Shown here piece after piece: positions 1 through 5,818 of a DNA stretch of 20,837 bases. The notes beneath the pieces were generated by a model, which saw only the letters and a program-made list of their open reading frames with translations, was not told the DNA's origin and did no database searches. The translations under genes and the position numbers were made by a program. Each line of letters starts with the position of its first letter. Position 1 is the stretch's first letter. Source of the stretch: a virus; IMG/VR virus record IMGVR_UViG_3300013297_000172, positions 1 to 20,837 of that record; one strand, written 5' to 3'.

Positions 1-25
1 TCAAACTGGATCTTGCTTGATGGGA

Positions 26-43
26 TTTGGCAGACCTGCCAAA
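26..43. repeat. 18-bp inverted repeat beside the tRNA fragment
   Basis: The arms TTTGGCAG and CTGCCAAA are perfect and separated by only 2 bp, so this is more likely a protein-binding dyad in DNA than an RNA hairpin. It lies 10 bp beyond the CCA end of the tRNA-Lys fragment, on the side that would be host chromosome if the element is integrated. Its function is unknown. Confidence 0.5.
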
Positions 44-53
44 GGACAAGAAA

Positions 54-98
54 TGGTGAGCCGTGGAGGGCTCGAACCTCCGACCCGCTGATTAAGAG
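54..98 (-). tRNA. tRNA-Lys(CTT), 3' half only (partial)
   Basis: Read on the minus strand, the sequence runs from the anticodon loop CTCTTAA (anticodon CTT) through the 3' anticodon strand TCAGC, variable loop GGGTC, T-arm GGAGG-TTCGAGC-CCTCC, acceptor strand ACGGCTC, discriminator A and encoded CCA. All spacings are canonical. The 5' half is absent: the bases that should pair with TCAGC read GATTC, and no matching acceptor strand (GAGCCGT) or D-arm lies upstream. It is therefore not a functional tRNA but the kind of fragment left by, or carried on, an element that integrates into a tRNA gene. An intron-split tRNA was considered and judged unlikely. Confidence 0.8.
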
Positions 99-105
99 GA
101 ATCAG
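88..105. other. Putative integrase core site (attP or attR)
   Basis: CTGATT and AATCAG form a 6-bp inverted repeat around the 6-bp centre AAGAGG, which covers the anticodon of the tRNA-Lys fragment. Tyrosine integrases that use tRNA genes often exchange strands in the anticodon loop, with the anticodon stem acting as inverted core-binding sites; this arrangement matches. If the element is integrated, DNA left of about position 54 would be host and DNA right of about 98 would be element. If it is circular, this would be attP. No integrase gene is present in the window, so it would have to lie to the left or beyond the right end. Confidence 0.6.
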
Positions 106-116
106 GTTTAGGTTAG

Positions 117-213
117 CTTGCCTTTAGGGCAAGCATTGGACTTAACACGTCCATTTAGCACTTCAATAAGCCCAATCAGCTAGTCTGACGACAGTAGCTG
201 ATTGAAAGGCAAG
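117..213. repeat. Short repeats resembling integrase arm sites
   Basis: AAAGGCAAG at 205-213 recurs inverted as CTTGCCTTT at 117-125, and a near copy AAAGGACAAG sits at 41-50 on the other side of the core. The inverted copy is also one arm of the hairpin GCTTGCC-TTTAG-GGCAAGC (116-134). A second hairpin, TGGAC-TTAACAC-GTCCA, follows at about 137-153. Repeated short motifs flanking a tRNA-derived core are typical of arm-type integrase sites; that role is inferred from position only. Confidence 0.35.
174..203. repeat. 9-bp perfect hairpin between att region and first gene
   Basis: AATCAGCTA (174-182) and TAGCTGATT (195-203) are perfect complements. Inside them CTG-ACGA-CAG adds three more pairs after a 2-nt bulge. 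The arms contain AATCAGC/GCTGATT, the same heptamer found in the tRNA anticodon arm, which may be chance or may reflect shared protein recognition. There is no T-run, so it is not a terminator in either direction. Confidence 0.5.
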
Positions 214-238
214 TCTACCATAGCCCTTTCAAAATCTA

Positions 239-244
239 TATAAT
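239..244 (+). promoter_or_regulatory. -10 box TATAAT for a leaderless transcript
   Basis: A perfect TATAAT ends 8 bp before the ATG at 253. Transcription normally starts about 7 bp after the -10 box, which would put the mRNA 5' end at or within a few bases of the start codon. There is no SD sequence before this ATG. No good -35 box is visible at 16-18 bp spacing. Confidence 0.5.
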
Positions 245-252
245 GCGCCGCC

Positions 253-708
253 ATGAACCGCGCCTTCCTCATTGTCCTTCTCATTATTGGAATACTTTGT
301 TTAGGTATTGGCATATATTTGCTTTTTGTCAGTAAATCTTCTCCCCCAATTCCGCAAGCTTCTGGTAAGCACATTCGCCTTCCTGCTAATCAACTTTGGT
401 TTAATACGGGTATCGTTTTGTCGCCGGGGAAAAACTTTACCGTTCATGCCTTTGGTAAATGGAGATGGGACCAAACCCCATCACATGAAAGTGGCCCAGA
501 GGGTGTCGGTTACTGGAAAGGGTTAGTTGTTAAAGATGCGCCCTTAGCATCGCTTGTGGGCCGGATTAGCGATTCTACCTTCTACGTCGGTGCCGATTAT
601 TCTGCGACGGCACAACAGAGTGGCAATCTCCTTCTTAGTTTGAATGATTTGCCTGATGCTTTTTATGACAACACTGGCTCGTTGGAAGTGGTCGTGGACG
701 TGAAATGA
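253..708 (+). CDS. Membrane-anchored PA-IL/LecA-like lectin domain protein
   Basis: 151 residues. Residues 4-26 form an uncleaved-looking hydrophobic helix; the rest (about 40-151) is predicted outside the membrane. The C-terminal domain follows the galactose-binding PA-IL (LecA) pattern: an early W-x3-G-x3-SPG strand, the segment LASLVGRI (99-105), SGNLLLSLND (123-132) and a terminal LNDLPDAFYDNTGS motif (130-143). In LecA the equivalent stretch NDVPGTYGNNSGS supplies the calcium and sugar ligands; here D132, D139 and N140 would take those roles. First gene of the cassette, overlapping the next by ATGA. It may present a sugar-binding head at the cell surface or periplasm, for example in cell-cell contact. 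The domain call is by pattern recognition; ligand binding is inferred. Confidence 0.7.
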   Translation: MNRAFLIVLLIIGILCLGIGIYLLFVSKSSPPIPQASGKHIRLPANQLWFNTGIVLSPGKNFTVHAFGKWRWDQTPSHESGPEGVGYWKGLVVKDAPLASLVGRISDSTFYVGADYSATAQQSGNLLLSLNDLPDAFYDNTGSLEVVVDVK

Positions 709-1376
709 GTATTGTTCTAATCATCGTCGGTTTGCTCCTTATCATTATCGCTGGCTATGTTCTGCTCACCAGTTACACTCACAAGCCTCAAACAGCGTCT
801 GAAAGAATTAAGACTCTCCAAGATGAAAAATATTCAACTGAAATGGGTAGGCCTGCTGCTGGAAGAGAGAGTAAGGCGGCGTTAGCACGGGCTACTTTAC
901 AGGCCGCTCTAAATGTTGAAGCCGAACAACTCGGGGTGATTGAAGATAGAAAATCTCAAGCTCAGGTTGTTGATGCCGAGCGACAAACCCAGCTAATAGA
1001 CTTTGAGAACCGGCAAAAACTTCTTCTAATCGCCGGTAGTAAGAATCTTGATGTTGGAACTTACCTTGAATTGGAAAGGAAAGCTGAGATGGACCGGCTG
1101 GAATTGCAGAAGCAATGGCAGGAGTTACAGGATGCACTTAAAGCAGGGTTCATCTACGAGCTTCGGGCCCATCAACACCTTAATCTGGTGACTGAGTATA
1201 TCGGCGGTCTTTATACCAGAGCCGAGCAACTCAAAGAAGCAGGTAAGGACAGGGAGTACAATCTAATCGAGGAACACATAGCGTTTATGGAAGGAGACTT
1301 CCGTGGCCGTCAGAGACTACTTCTATCTTCTCAACAAGAAGACCTTCAAGGAAGCGACGAAAATCCCTACGAGTGA
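705..1376 (+). CDS. Membrane-anchored coiled-coil protein
   Basis: 223 residues. Residues 2-23 form one strongly hydrophobic helix (IVLIIVGLLLIIIAGYVLL). The remainder is charged and helical, with long stretches rich in A, E, K, L, Q and R (about 34-200), fitting a cytoplasmic or periplasmic coiled coil. I do not recognise a family. It starts in the ATGA overlap with the lectin-like gene and its end overlaps the ATPase start at 1303 by 74 bases, so the three are surely co-transcribed. The ATPase downstream has no membrane helix, whereas VirD4-type coupling proteins normally do, so this protein could serve as its membrane anchor. That role is inference. Confidence 0.75.
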   Translation: MSIVLIIVGLLLIIIAGYVLLTSYTHKPQTASERIKTLQDEKYSTEMGRPAAGRESKAALARATLQAALNVEAEQLGVIEDRKSQAQVVDAERQTQLIDFENRQKLLLIAGSKNLDVGTYLELERKAEMDRLELQKQWQELQDALKAGFIYELRAHQHLNLVTEYIGGLYTRAEQLKEAGKDREYNLIEEHIAFMEGDFRGRQRLLLSSQQEDLQGSDENPYE

Positions 1377-2868
1377 AGAAATTCTAGATAAGCAAGAGAA
1401 GGGATTTCGGACAAAATACCCGCTGAGGATTTTAGGTGAAGGCAAAACAACGCTCACGATGACCGAAGAGGAGCGACCTCATGCACACCTAATCGGTTCC
1501 ACCCAAGAAGGCAAATCAAAATTCATTGAGCATCTGGTTCGTGAGGATGTGCGTCGAGGTTTTGGAGCTTGTGTTTTAGACCCGACTACCGGAGCCAAGA
1601 CTATCTATGACATCTTGCGCTGGTGCTGCGACAAAAAGGTAAAAAAGGTCTGTCTCATAGACCCACACGCTCGATGGGAATACAACAAAATAGTTGGAAT
1701 AAATCCCTTTCTATACAAAAAAGATGGTCCAAGCGATAAGCTGAAAAAGGCTTCTTTAATCAACATCACAGACACTATCCAAATTCTCTTTAATACGAAA
1801 GACCCGGCCCAGACTTCTTTTATCAATCGGTATGTTGAAGCCGTACTCAATTGTCTCTATAACGCTAGCGCCCCGCTTTCTGATGCTCGTTGTTTTACGA
1901 ATCAGGCTTACGTCAATCAACGCAAAGAAGTGCTCTCCGCCTCAAAACCGACAGACCCGCACCGGATTGACTTAGAAGAAGCGTTTAGAAACGCTAAGCA
2001 GTTTGAGCATCTTCAAACGACCATCAATCGTTTACAGGGTTTCTTCCGAGACCCTCTCAGCGCAATGCTTGGAGTGTCGCAAGGAGTTGATTTTCTACAG
2101 ATGGTAAAAGAGGGCTGGCTCATTCTAGTTAATCTAGACAGCTCCGTTGACCTCGATGTTATGGACGCTCGGCTGTTAGGTACGTTAATTATCAACCAAC
2201 TCTTGCTTGCGATGGACCGGCTGTTCTACTTGAAGAAGAACAAAGCCACTCGATTTTATTTATATGTTGATGAAGCTGGAGAGTATGCCACACGTAAATT
2301 AGCTCGGGCCTTTACTCTGAAAGCAAAGACTGGTCTTCGAGTAACAATAGGTCATCAATATTTCGGCCAGTTCGAGGATAAGTATGTTGTGGACGCCATC
2401 AACGCCCTTACAAAGATGAAAGGAATGTTCAATCTGCCGGGTCGTGAGGATAGGGATAAAGTAACGAAGATGTTCTACGGTGGAGACATTTCAGACCGAC
2501 AGGCCTCATTTGCTAATGCAGACCTTCCCCAGCAACATGCCGTTCTAAAGATACTGAAAGGTGGTCCTCAAAGAGTAAGGATACCAGATGTTCCGCCGGC
2601 TAGGTCGAGTGACGCCGACTTGCGGGAATACATAGCGCGGATTTTTGACCAGCCTTGGTACTACAATCCGCGCGACGTTAAACAAGCTCATGATATTAGA
2701 TACTTACAAACGGATTCTTCACGGACTCCATCTCGAAAAGAACATGACCGGGAGGCAGATAGCGAGACTTCTGTACCCGCAGGATTACGCCGAAGACGCC
2801 AGCAAAACCTATCAACGAGTAATGAAGAACCTCAAAAAGCTGGAGAACGACGGCCTATTAAGGTCTAA
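1303..2868 (+). CDS. VirD4/TraG-like (HerA/FtsK-type) DNA-pumping ATPase
   Basis: 521 residues from GTG, chosen because AAGGAGA sits 5 bases upstream. Walker A is GSTQEGKS (65-72). Walker B is FYLYVDEAGEY with D323-E324. A following GHQYFGQFED motif matches the glutamine-containing sensor region of type IV coupling ATPases. Such proteins bring DNA to, or drive it through, a type IV secretion channel. There is no N-terminal membrane segment, unlike typical VirD4, so it would be soluble or recruited by the neighbouring membrane proteins. The last 60 or so residues are low-complexity, basic and rich in R, S and E, and are encoded out of frame over the start of the next gene; they may be an overprinted tail or the product of a frameshift. 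ATPase family call firm, exact subfamily less so. Confidence 0.85.
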   Translation: MAVRDYFYLLNKKTFKEATKIPTSEEILDKQEKGFRTKYPLRILGEGKTTLTMTEEERPHAHLIGSTQEGKSKFIEHLVREDVRRGFGACVLDPTTGAKTIYDILRWCCDKKVKKVCLIDPHARWEYNKIVGINPFLYKKDGPSDKLKKASLINITDTIQILFNTKDPAQTSFINRYVEAVLNCLYNASAPLSDARCFTNQAYVNQRKEVLSASKPTDPHRIDLEEAFRNAKQFEHLQTTINRLQGFFRDPLSAMLGVSQGVDFLQMVKEGWLILVNLDSSVDLDVMDARLLGTLIINQLLLAMDRLFYLKKNKATRFYLYVDEAGEYATRKLARAFTLKAKTGLRVTIGHQYFGQFEDKYVVDAINALTKMKGMFNLPGREDRDKVTKMFYGGDISDRQASFANADLPQQHAVLKILKGGPQRVRIPDVPPARSSDADLREYIARIFDQPWYYNPRDVKQAHDIRYLQTDSSRTPSRKEHDREADSETSVPAGLRRRRQQNLSTSNEEPQKAGERRPIKV

Positions 2869-3403
2869 GTCCTACGGACTGGCTAAGGAAAAGTTTTGGT
2901 TTCTTGCAAAACATCCAATCGTTTCTGAATTGGAGTACATCCCTCCCAAGAAAGAAGTTCACGCCTTCAAGTATGACCATGAGAAGGATTGCGCCGAGGT
3001 GTTTGTTTCTCTGGCGCTGACTGATTCTTTATTCACCTGGGAAGGTGAAGGTGACCAAAAATCTGGCCTTAGGCACGACCGGAAGTTTAGTGTTGACGAC
3101 CGGGTGTTTTGCCTTGAGGTTGAACGAGGCACCCAAGGTGACGGTAGGCTCAGAGAGAAGCTGGCCCGGTACGTAAAGTATTACGAATCCACCAGGGAAC
3201 CATTCCACGTTCTTTTCACGGTTCAAAATGAGTCAGCCATAGAGTCTTTGGTTTACCTTTTCGGGGAGTTTAAACTTGGCAACCAATACGGTGCCGTTCT
3301 GTTTCAGGATTTCATAAATGACCCTCTAAATGCTCCGATTACCACCCGATTCGATACTCTGCATTTGTCCAAACACCTTTCCAAACAACTTCCAAACGAA
3401 TAG
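2690..3403 (+). CDS. Replication-relaxation family protein
   Basis: 237 residues from the ATG at 2690; a TTG at 2645 would add 15. Residues 1-75 look like a winged helix (ILHGLHLEKNMTGRQIARLL, then KTYQRVMKNLKKLENDGLL). The C-terminal domain carries the family signature VFCLEVERGT followed by a helix with KLARYVKYY and the strand FHVLFTVQNE. Members are found on plasmids, conjugative elements and phages, often beside coupling ATPases, and are thought to bind or process element DNA during mobilisation or replication. The gene begins inside the ATPase gene, with a 179-base out-of-frame overlap. In the overlap this frame encodes the conserved-looking winged helix, so it is the better supported of the two. 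Confidence 0.8.
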   Translation: MILDTYKRILHGLHLEKNMTGRQIARLLYPQDYAEDASKTYQRVMKNLKKLENDGLLRSKSYGLAKEKFWFLAKHPIVSELEYIPPKKEVHAFKYDHEKDCAEVFVSLALTDSLFTWEGEGDQKSGLRHDRKFSVDDRVFCLEVERGTQGDGRLREKLARYVKYYESTREPFHVLFTVQNESAIESLVYLFGEFKLGNQYGAVLFQDFINDPLNAPITTRFDTLHLSKHLSKQLPNE

Positions 3404-3979
3404 ACGGGATTCTTAATCTTAACGTAAGAAACATACGGGTTTTTGGCGTTATGTCTTTAATGATTACCTAGGATTTTTCGGCTTCGCTGTGACGCTCGCT
3501 CCGCTCGCGATAAATAGTCTGTTCAGGTAGTGGGTTACTTCCGTGTTGGGGAAGTGTTTGTTTGGTTTGGATTCTACCTTTTTTGAGACATGTCCTTTTT
3601 AGGCACGTTCTTTTTTTGACTATTAGGGATGATGGTTAGCTGGGATTTGGGTTCTAGCGAAGGTCCAGAGAGATTAGGTTTTATGGTTTGAGGGGGAGGT
3701 TTGGGTTGGTGGGTGATTGTGTTGCAGGTGGGTTTGTTCGGGCGAGGATTACGGTCAGGTCGGGTTATCAGGGTTGTACGGGGTGTTCGAGTCCCATGGG
3801 TCAGTTTGTCTTATTTTGAGGATACACAGGATAGATAGTTTCTGCCTGCCGTCTTTCAATTATAGCGCCCACCCTGCCGCGTCAAGGTCGCGGCTATTTT
3901 GTTTTTTATCTCCCGTTACGCATAAAAGCTACATGGCTCCCTTGACGCTTGGCAGGGAACCCGGTCGCTTAGTGATGGC
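3404..3979. other. Non-coding G/T-rich stretch
   Basis: No convincing gene in about 570 bases. From about 3520 to 3800 the plus strand is dominated by G and T (roughly three quarters by eye), with G runs at 3692-3713 (GGGGG, GG, GGG, GG, GGG) that could form a quadruplex. Several T-runs occur early (3547-3625). The only long open frame (3717-3983) has improbable composition and runs through a terminator-like hairpin. On the minus strand ATTATA at 3860-3865 reads as TATAAT, with TTGACG 15 bp upstream, a possible leftward promoter. The stretch could be a non-coding RNA, an origin region or decayed sequence. Confidence 0.5.
3876..3908 (+). terminator. Rho-independent terminator candidate
   Basis: The 6-bp GC stem GCCGCG/CGCGGC with 7-nt loop TCAAGGT is followed directly by the T-rich run TATTTTGTTTTTT. 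The classic form points to the plus strand. It could end a transcript from the mobilisation cassette or from an unannotated RNA in the preceding G/T-rich stretch. Confidence 0.6.
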
Positions 3980-4034
3980 GTAGCAGGCAATACCAGCTAG
4001 CCTGTTATTTCATCATTAGCTGGATGGAGTTTGT
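3980..4034 (+). promoter_or_regulatory. H-type pseudoknot leader next to an SD
   Basis: Stem 1: GTAGCAGGC (3980-3988) pairs with GCCTGTTAT (4000-4008), 9 bp including two G.U. Stem 2: CCAGCTA (3993-3999), in the loop of stem 1 and contiguous with its 3' strand, pairs perfectly with TAGCTGG (4017-4023). Loops are AATA (4 nt), none, and an A/U-rich 8 nt, ideal H-type geometry. The GGAG SD (4026-4029) begins 2 bases after stem 2. A competing pairing GCTAC (3928-3932) with GTAGC (3980-3984) would disrupt stem 1, suggesting a switch. A further hairpin TCCCT/AGGGA lies at 3938-3958. Seen in sequence; regulation is inference. Confidence 0.5.
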
Positions 4035-4202
4035 ATGTACCATTTTCCAGTGAATAGTTTGGAGTTTAAGAAGGGATACAGGTTGGGTGTTGAGAAAGGT
4101 AGGAGAATCGAGAGAAAGATTTGTTTGGTATTAGTTATTGGTTTCGTCTTAGTTTTTGAGATTGCTCACCGTTTGGTTGATGTGATTCGAGGTTGTGTGT
4201 AA
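4035..4202 (+). CDS. Small single-helix membrane protein
   Basis: 55 residues from ATG, with a GGAG SD 5 bases upstream. Residues 1-28 are basic (LEFKKGYRLGVEKGRRIERK), residues 29-44 form one hydrophobic helix (ICLVLVIGFVLVFEIA), and a short tail follows. By the positive-inside rule the N-terminus should be cytoplasmic. No family recognised. It stands alone between non-coding stretches and is preceded by the pseudoknot-like leader at 3980-4023, which supports its being a regulated gene. Size and shape would suit a small holin-like, exclusion or toxin-like peptide; that is speculation. Confidence 0.6.
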   Translation: MYHFPVNSLEFKKGYRLGVEKGRRIERKICLVLVIGFVLVFEIAHRLVDVIRGCV

Positions 4203-4685
4203 GCCGTTTGCTAAAATATATGGGCAGTAGGCACACGAACAGATGCAAAGCACGTCATAGCCTATATGGAGCTAACTGAGTCAGCTCGGTTGGTTTGTCG
4301 TGGAATTAACTTGGCAAGTTAAGGAAGGCTGAATAAGTAACGCCAGTGAAAAGACAGTCCCGTCTACTGAGGAAATCTTTGAGAAAATCTACTGTTTTTC
4401 GACCAAGGCTGTGGTAGTGAAACTTCTTGAAATTAGTTAAGCAATTTGTTTTGGAAAAATGCTTGACAATCACAGCGCTGAGTAGTACATAGAATCTGTT
4501 ACCTGAACGAGCTTGTCTCTTCTTTTTTCGTCTGTAGTTTCCAACTATCCCGTATTCCGTCGTTGCCAATAACTATAAGTCTAAGTAGGTAAGCCGAGCG
4601 GTACTTGTGTCTCTTGGTCTACCGGCATCTAAGGTGCGGGGGTGGAAGTGTCGGATGAATGGCCGTCTTTCATTGGAGGAGGGCA
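4203..4685. other. Non-coding stretch with hairpins
   Basis: No gene I trust. It holds a perfect hairpin TTAACTT-GGC-AAGTTAA (4306-4322), an interleaved repeat GAGCT...AGCTC (about 4269-4287) and a bulged hairpin formed by GCC(4593)/GGTA(4600) with TACC/GGC (4620-4626). A minus-strand open frame (4306-4569) has a TTG start, no SD and a very basic composition, so I leave it out. Confidence 0.45.
4463..4491 (+). promoter_or_regulatory. Sigma70-type promoter candidate
   Basis: A perfect -35 TTGACA (4463-4468) is followed after 17 bp by TACATA (4486-4491), a weak -10 box. It points toward the small membrane-protein gene at 4686, giving a leader of nearly 200 bases. Supported by the -35 match and spacing only. 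Confidence 0.35.
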
Positions 4686-4841
4686 ATGTCTTTTGAGATT
4701 TTCAAACACTATCTCTTTCAGATAGAGGAAATATTGTTACTCATCGGGTGCATTATTTCCTTAGGGTTTTATATAGCCCTAACTGCTCGAAAGAAATATC
4801 AAGAATTGATTAAATCCGAACCTAAGAAGGACAAAGAATAG
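4686..4841 (+). CDS. Small single-helix membrane protein
   Basis: 51 residues. The ATG at 4686 is preferred over the in-frame ATG at 4659 because GGAGGAGG lies just upstream of it. Residues about 15-36 form a hydrophobic helix (EEILLLIGCIISLGFYIALTA), followed by a charged tail KKYQELIKSEPKKDKE that should be cytoplasmic. No family recognised. A possible promoter lies at 4463-4491. Unlike its neighbours at 4035, 7092 and 7566, I find no convincing pseudoknot over its SD. It converges with the YopX-like gene, with an imperfect inverted repeat TTTGGAATTT...AAATCCAAA (4848-4894) between them. Confidence 0.6.
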   Translation: MSFEIFKHYLFQIEEILLLIGCIISLGFYIALTARKKYQELIKSEPKKDKE

Positions 4842-4951
4842 CGGTTTTTTGGAATTTGCTGGGTCGGCTGGAGTTGTGCTTGAAATCCAAAGGACTACGT
4901 TGGGTTATTCCACGCCACCGGCGCATAGTACGCTCGCAATCTGCTAGCGTC

Positions 4952-4965
4952 AAGACTTAAGTCTT
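4952..4965. repeat. 14-bp perfect palindrome
   Basis: AAGACTTAAGTCTT is fully self-complementary and overlaps the stop codon of the YopX-like gene. With no loop it is better suited as a dimer-binding site in DNA than as an RNA hairpin. Function unknown. Confidence 0.55.
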
Positions 4966-5310
4966 TATTAACTTTGGGTCCTCATAAATGTTACCGATGA
5001 CTTCCATATCCCTAGCGAGCGACGCAGTTAGGTTTGAAAACCCAGTAATGCTTTTTAGAACTGCGAGATAAAATTCAGCGTCGTGGCCGTCCCACTGAAC
5101 TCGATAGGTGTTTCCATCGGTGTCTTGAACAAAATCCTTGTGGTAAATCTCTTTTCCGTTCTTGTCTAAGAGGCCTGTGAATTGCATAAACTTACACTCA
5201 CTTGCCAAGAAGCTGTGGTCTTTTGTGAAAATACGGATTGTGCCAGTTGATATGTCATCACACATGGTCTGAGTAATTGAGTGCCACGCTCTAAATTTGA
5301 TTGTTCTCAT
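4957..5310 (-). CDS. YopX-like phage protein
   Basis: 117 residues. The family hallmarks are present in order: N-terminal MRTIKFRAWHS (1-11), the central MQFTGLLDKNGKEIYHKDFV (about 42-61) and the C-terminal EVIGNIYEDPKLI (about 103-115). YopX-family proteins are small and common in prophages and phages, with no firmly known function. It is the last gene of the minus-strand early-type operon, 139 bases after the previous gene. That gap contains a GAGCC-GATA-GGCTC hairpin (5328-5341). No strong SD is seen. Confidence 0.8.
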   Translation of the reverse strand: MRTIKFRAWHSITQTMCDDISTGTIRIFTKDHSFLASECKFMQFTGLLDKNGKEIYHKDFVQDTDGNTYRVQWDGHDAEFYLAVLKSITGFSNLTASLARDMEVIGNIYEDPKLIKT

Positions 5311-5412
5311 TGGTTGTGAGGTTTTCCGAGCCGATAGGCTCTAACTTAATGTGAAATCCGTTGGATGTTAGTAGGGTGGCTTGTTATGATTAATTTATGA
5401 AGTCCAGGCTTA

Positions 5413-5449
5413 CTGCCACAAGGCAGACTTGCCACCGCTAGCGGCCGCT
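5413..5449. repeat. Cluster of hairpin and GC palindromes
   Basis: Contains CTGCC-ACAA-GGCAG (5413-5426), CCGCTAGCGG (5435-5444) and the overlapping palindrome AGCGGCCGCT (5440-5449), immediately after the stop of the minus-strand gene at 5450. It could terminate or stabilise the operon mRNA, although no T-run follows on the minus strand, or bind a dimeric protein. Confidence 0.4.
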
Positions 5450-5818
5450 TCAAAAACTCCAGCTCTTTCCAATCGTAGCGTGATAGCCCATGAATCCGCG
5501 CTCACCCTTTCTTCGTACAATCGGCTGAATCAAGCCATGCAATCCCCGTTTTCGAAGGTATCGTACTTGACGTCTCGCCTCGGTTTCCGTTTCGTACTCC
5601 AGGTCTGAGATAGGACGGAATTCTTTGTCCCAGACGTACAAGATGAAGCGATAGGTAATTAGGCCGGCAAGTATCGAGGCATCCAACAATGTCAGTTTTA
5701 GCCTTTCTGGGGTTGGCGTCGGGTTGTTCAGGTCAGCATTACAGGCTCTTTCAATAACGTCTTCATCCTTCATTTCTAATTCAGCTTCGTAGTAGATGTC
5801 GTTTTCTTTCAAGCTCAT
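5450..5818 (-). CDS. Hypothetical protein of early operon
   Basis: 122 residues, family not recognised. An acidic N-terminus (MSLKENDIYYEAELEMKDED) is followed by a hydrophobic stretch around 42-60 (KLTLLDASILAGLITYRFIL), more likely a core helix than a membrane span, and a basic, arginine-rich segment (ETEARRQVRYLRKRGLHGLI). Its start overlaps the stop of the upstream zinc-ribbon gene by ATGA, so translation is probably coupled. The composition looks like a real soluble protein. Confidence 0.7.
   Translation of the reverse strand: MSLKENDIYYEAELEMKDEDVIERACNADLNNPTPTPERLKLTLLDASILAGLITYRFILYVWDKEFRPISDLEYETETEARRQVRYLRKRGLHGLIQPIVRRKGERGFMGYHATIGKSWSF

Noticed and set aside
54-203. Intron-containing tRNA-Lys or tmRNA
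   Set aside because: GCTGA occurs upstream on the minus strand, but no D-arm or acceptor 5' strand accompanies it, the gap is too short for a group I intron, and no tmRNA tag frame is seen.
3770-3810. tRNA on the plus strand (GTTCGAGTCCC resembles a T-arm)
   Set aside because: The flanking bases do not form a T-stem, and no acceptor or anticodon arm is found at the right distances.
3717-3983. 88-residue open frame
   Set aside because: Improbable composition, no SD, and it runs through a strong terminator-like hairpin and a structured leader.
4306-4569. Minus-strand 87-residue open frame
   Set aside because: TTG start without SD, very basic sequence, and it ends within a perfect hairpin; I could not support it as a gene.
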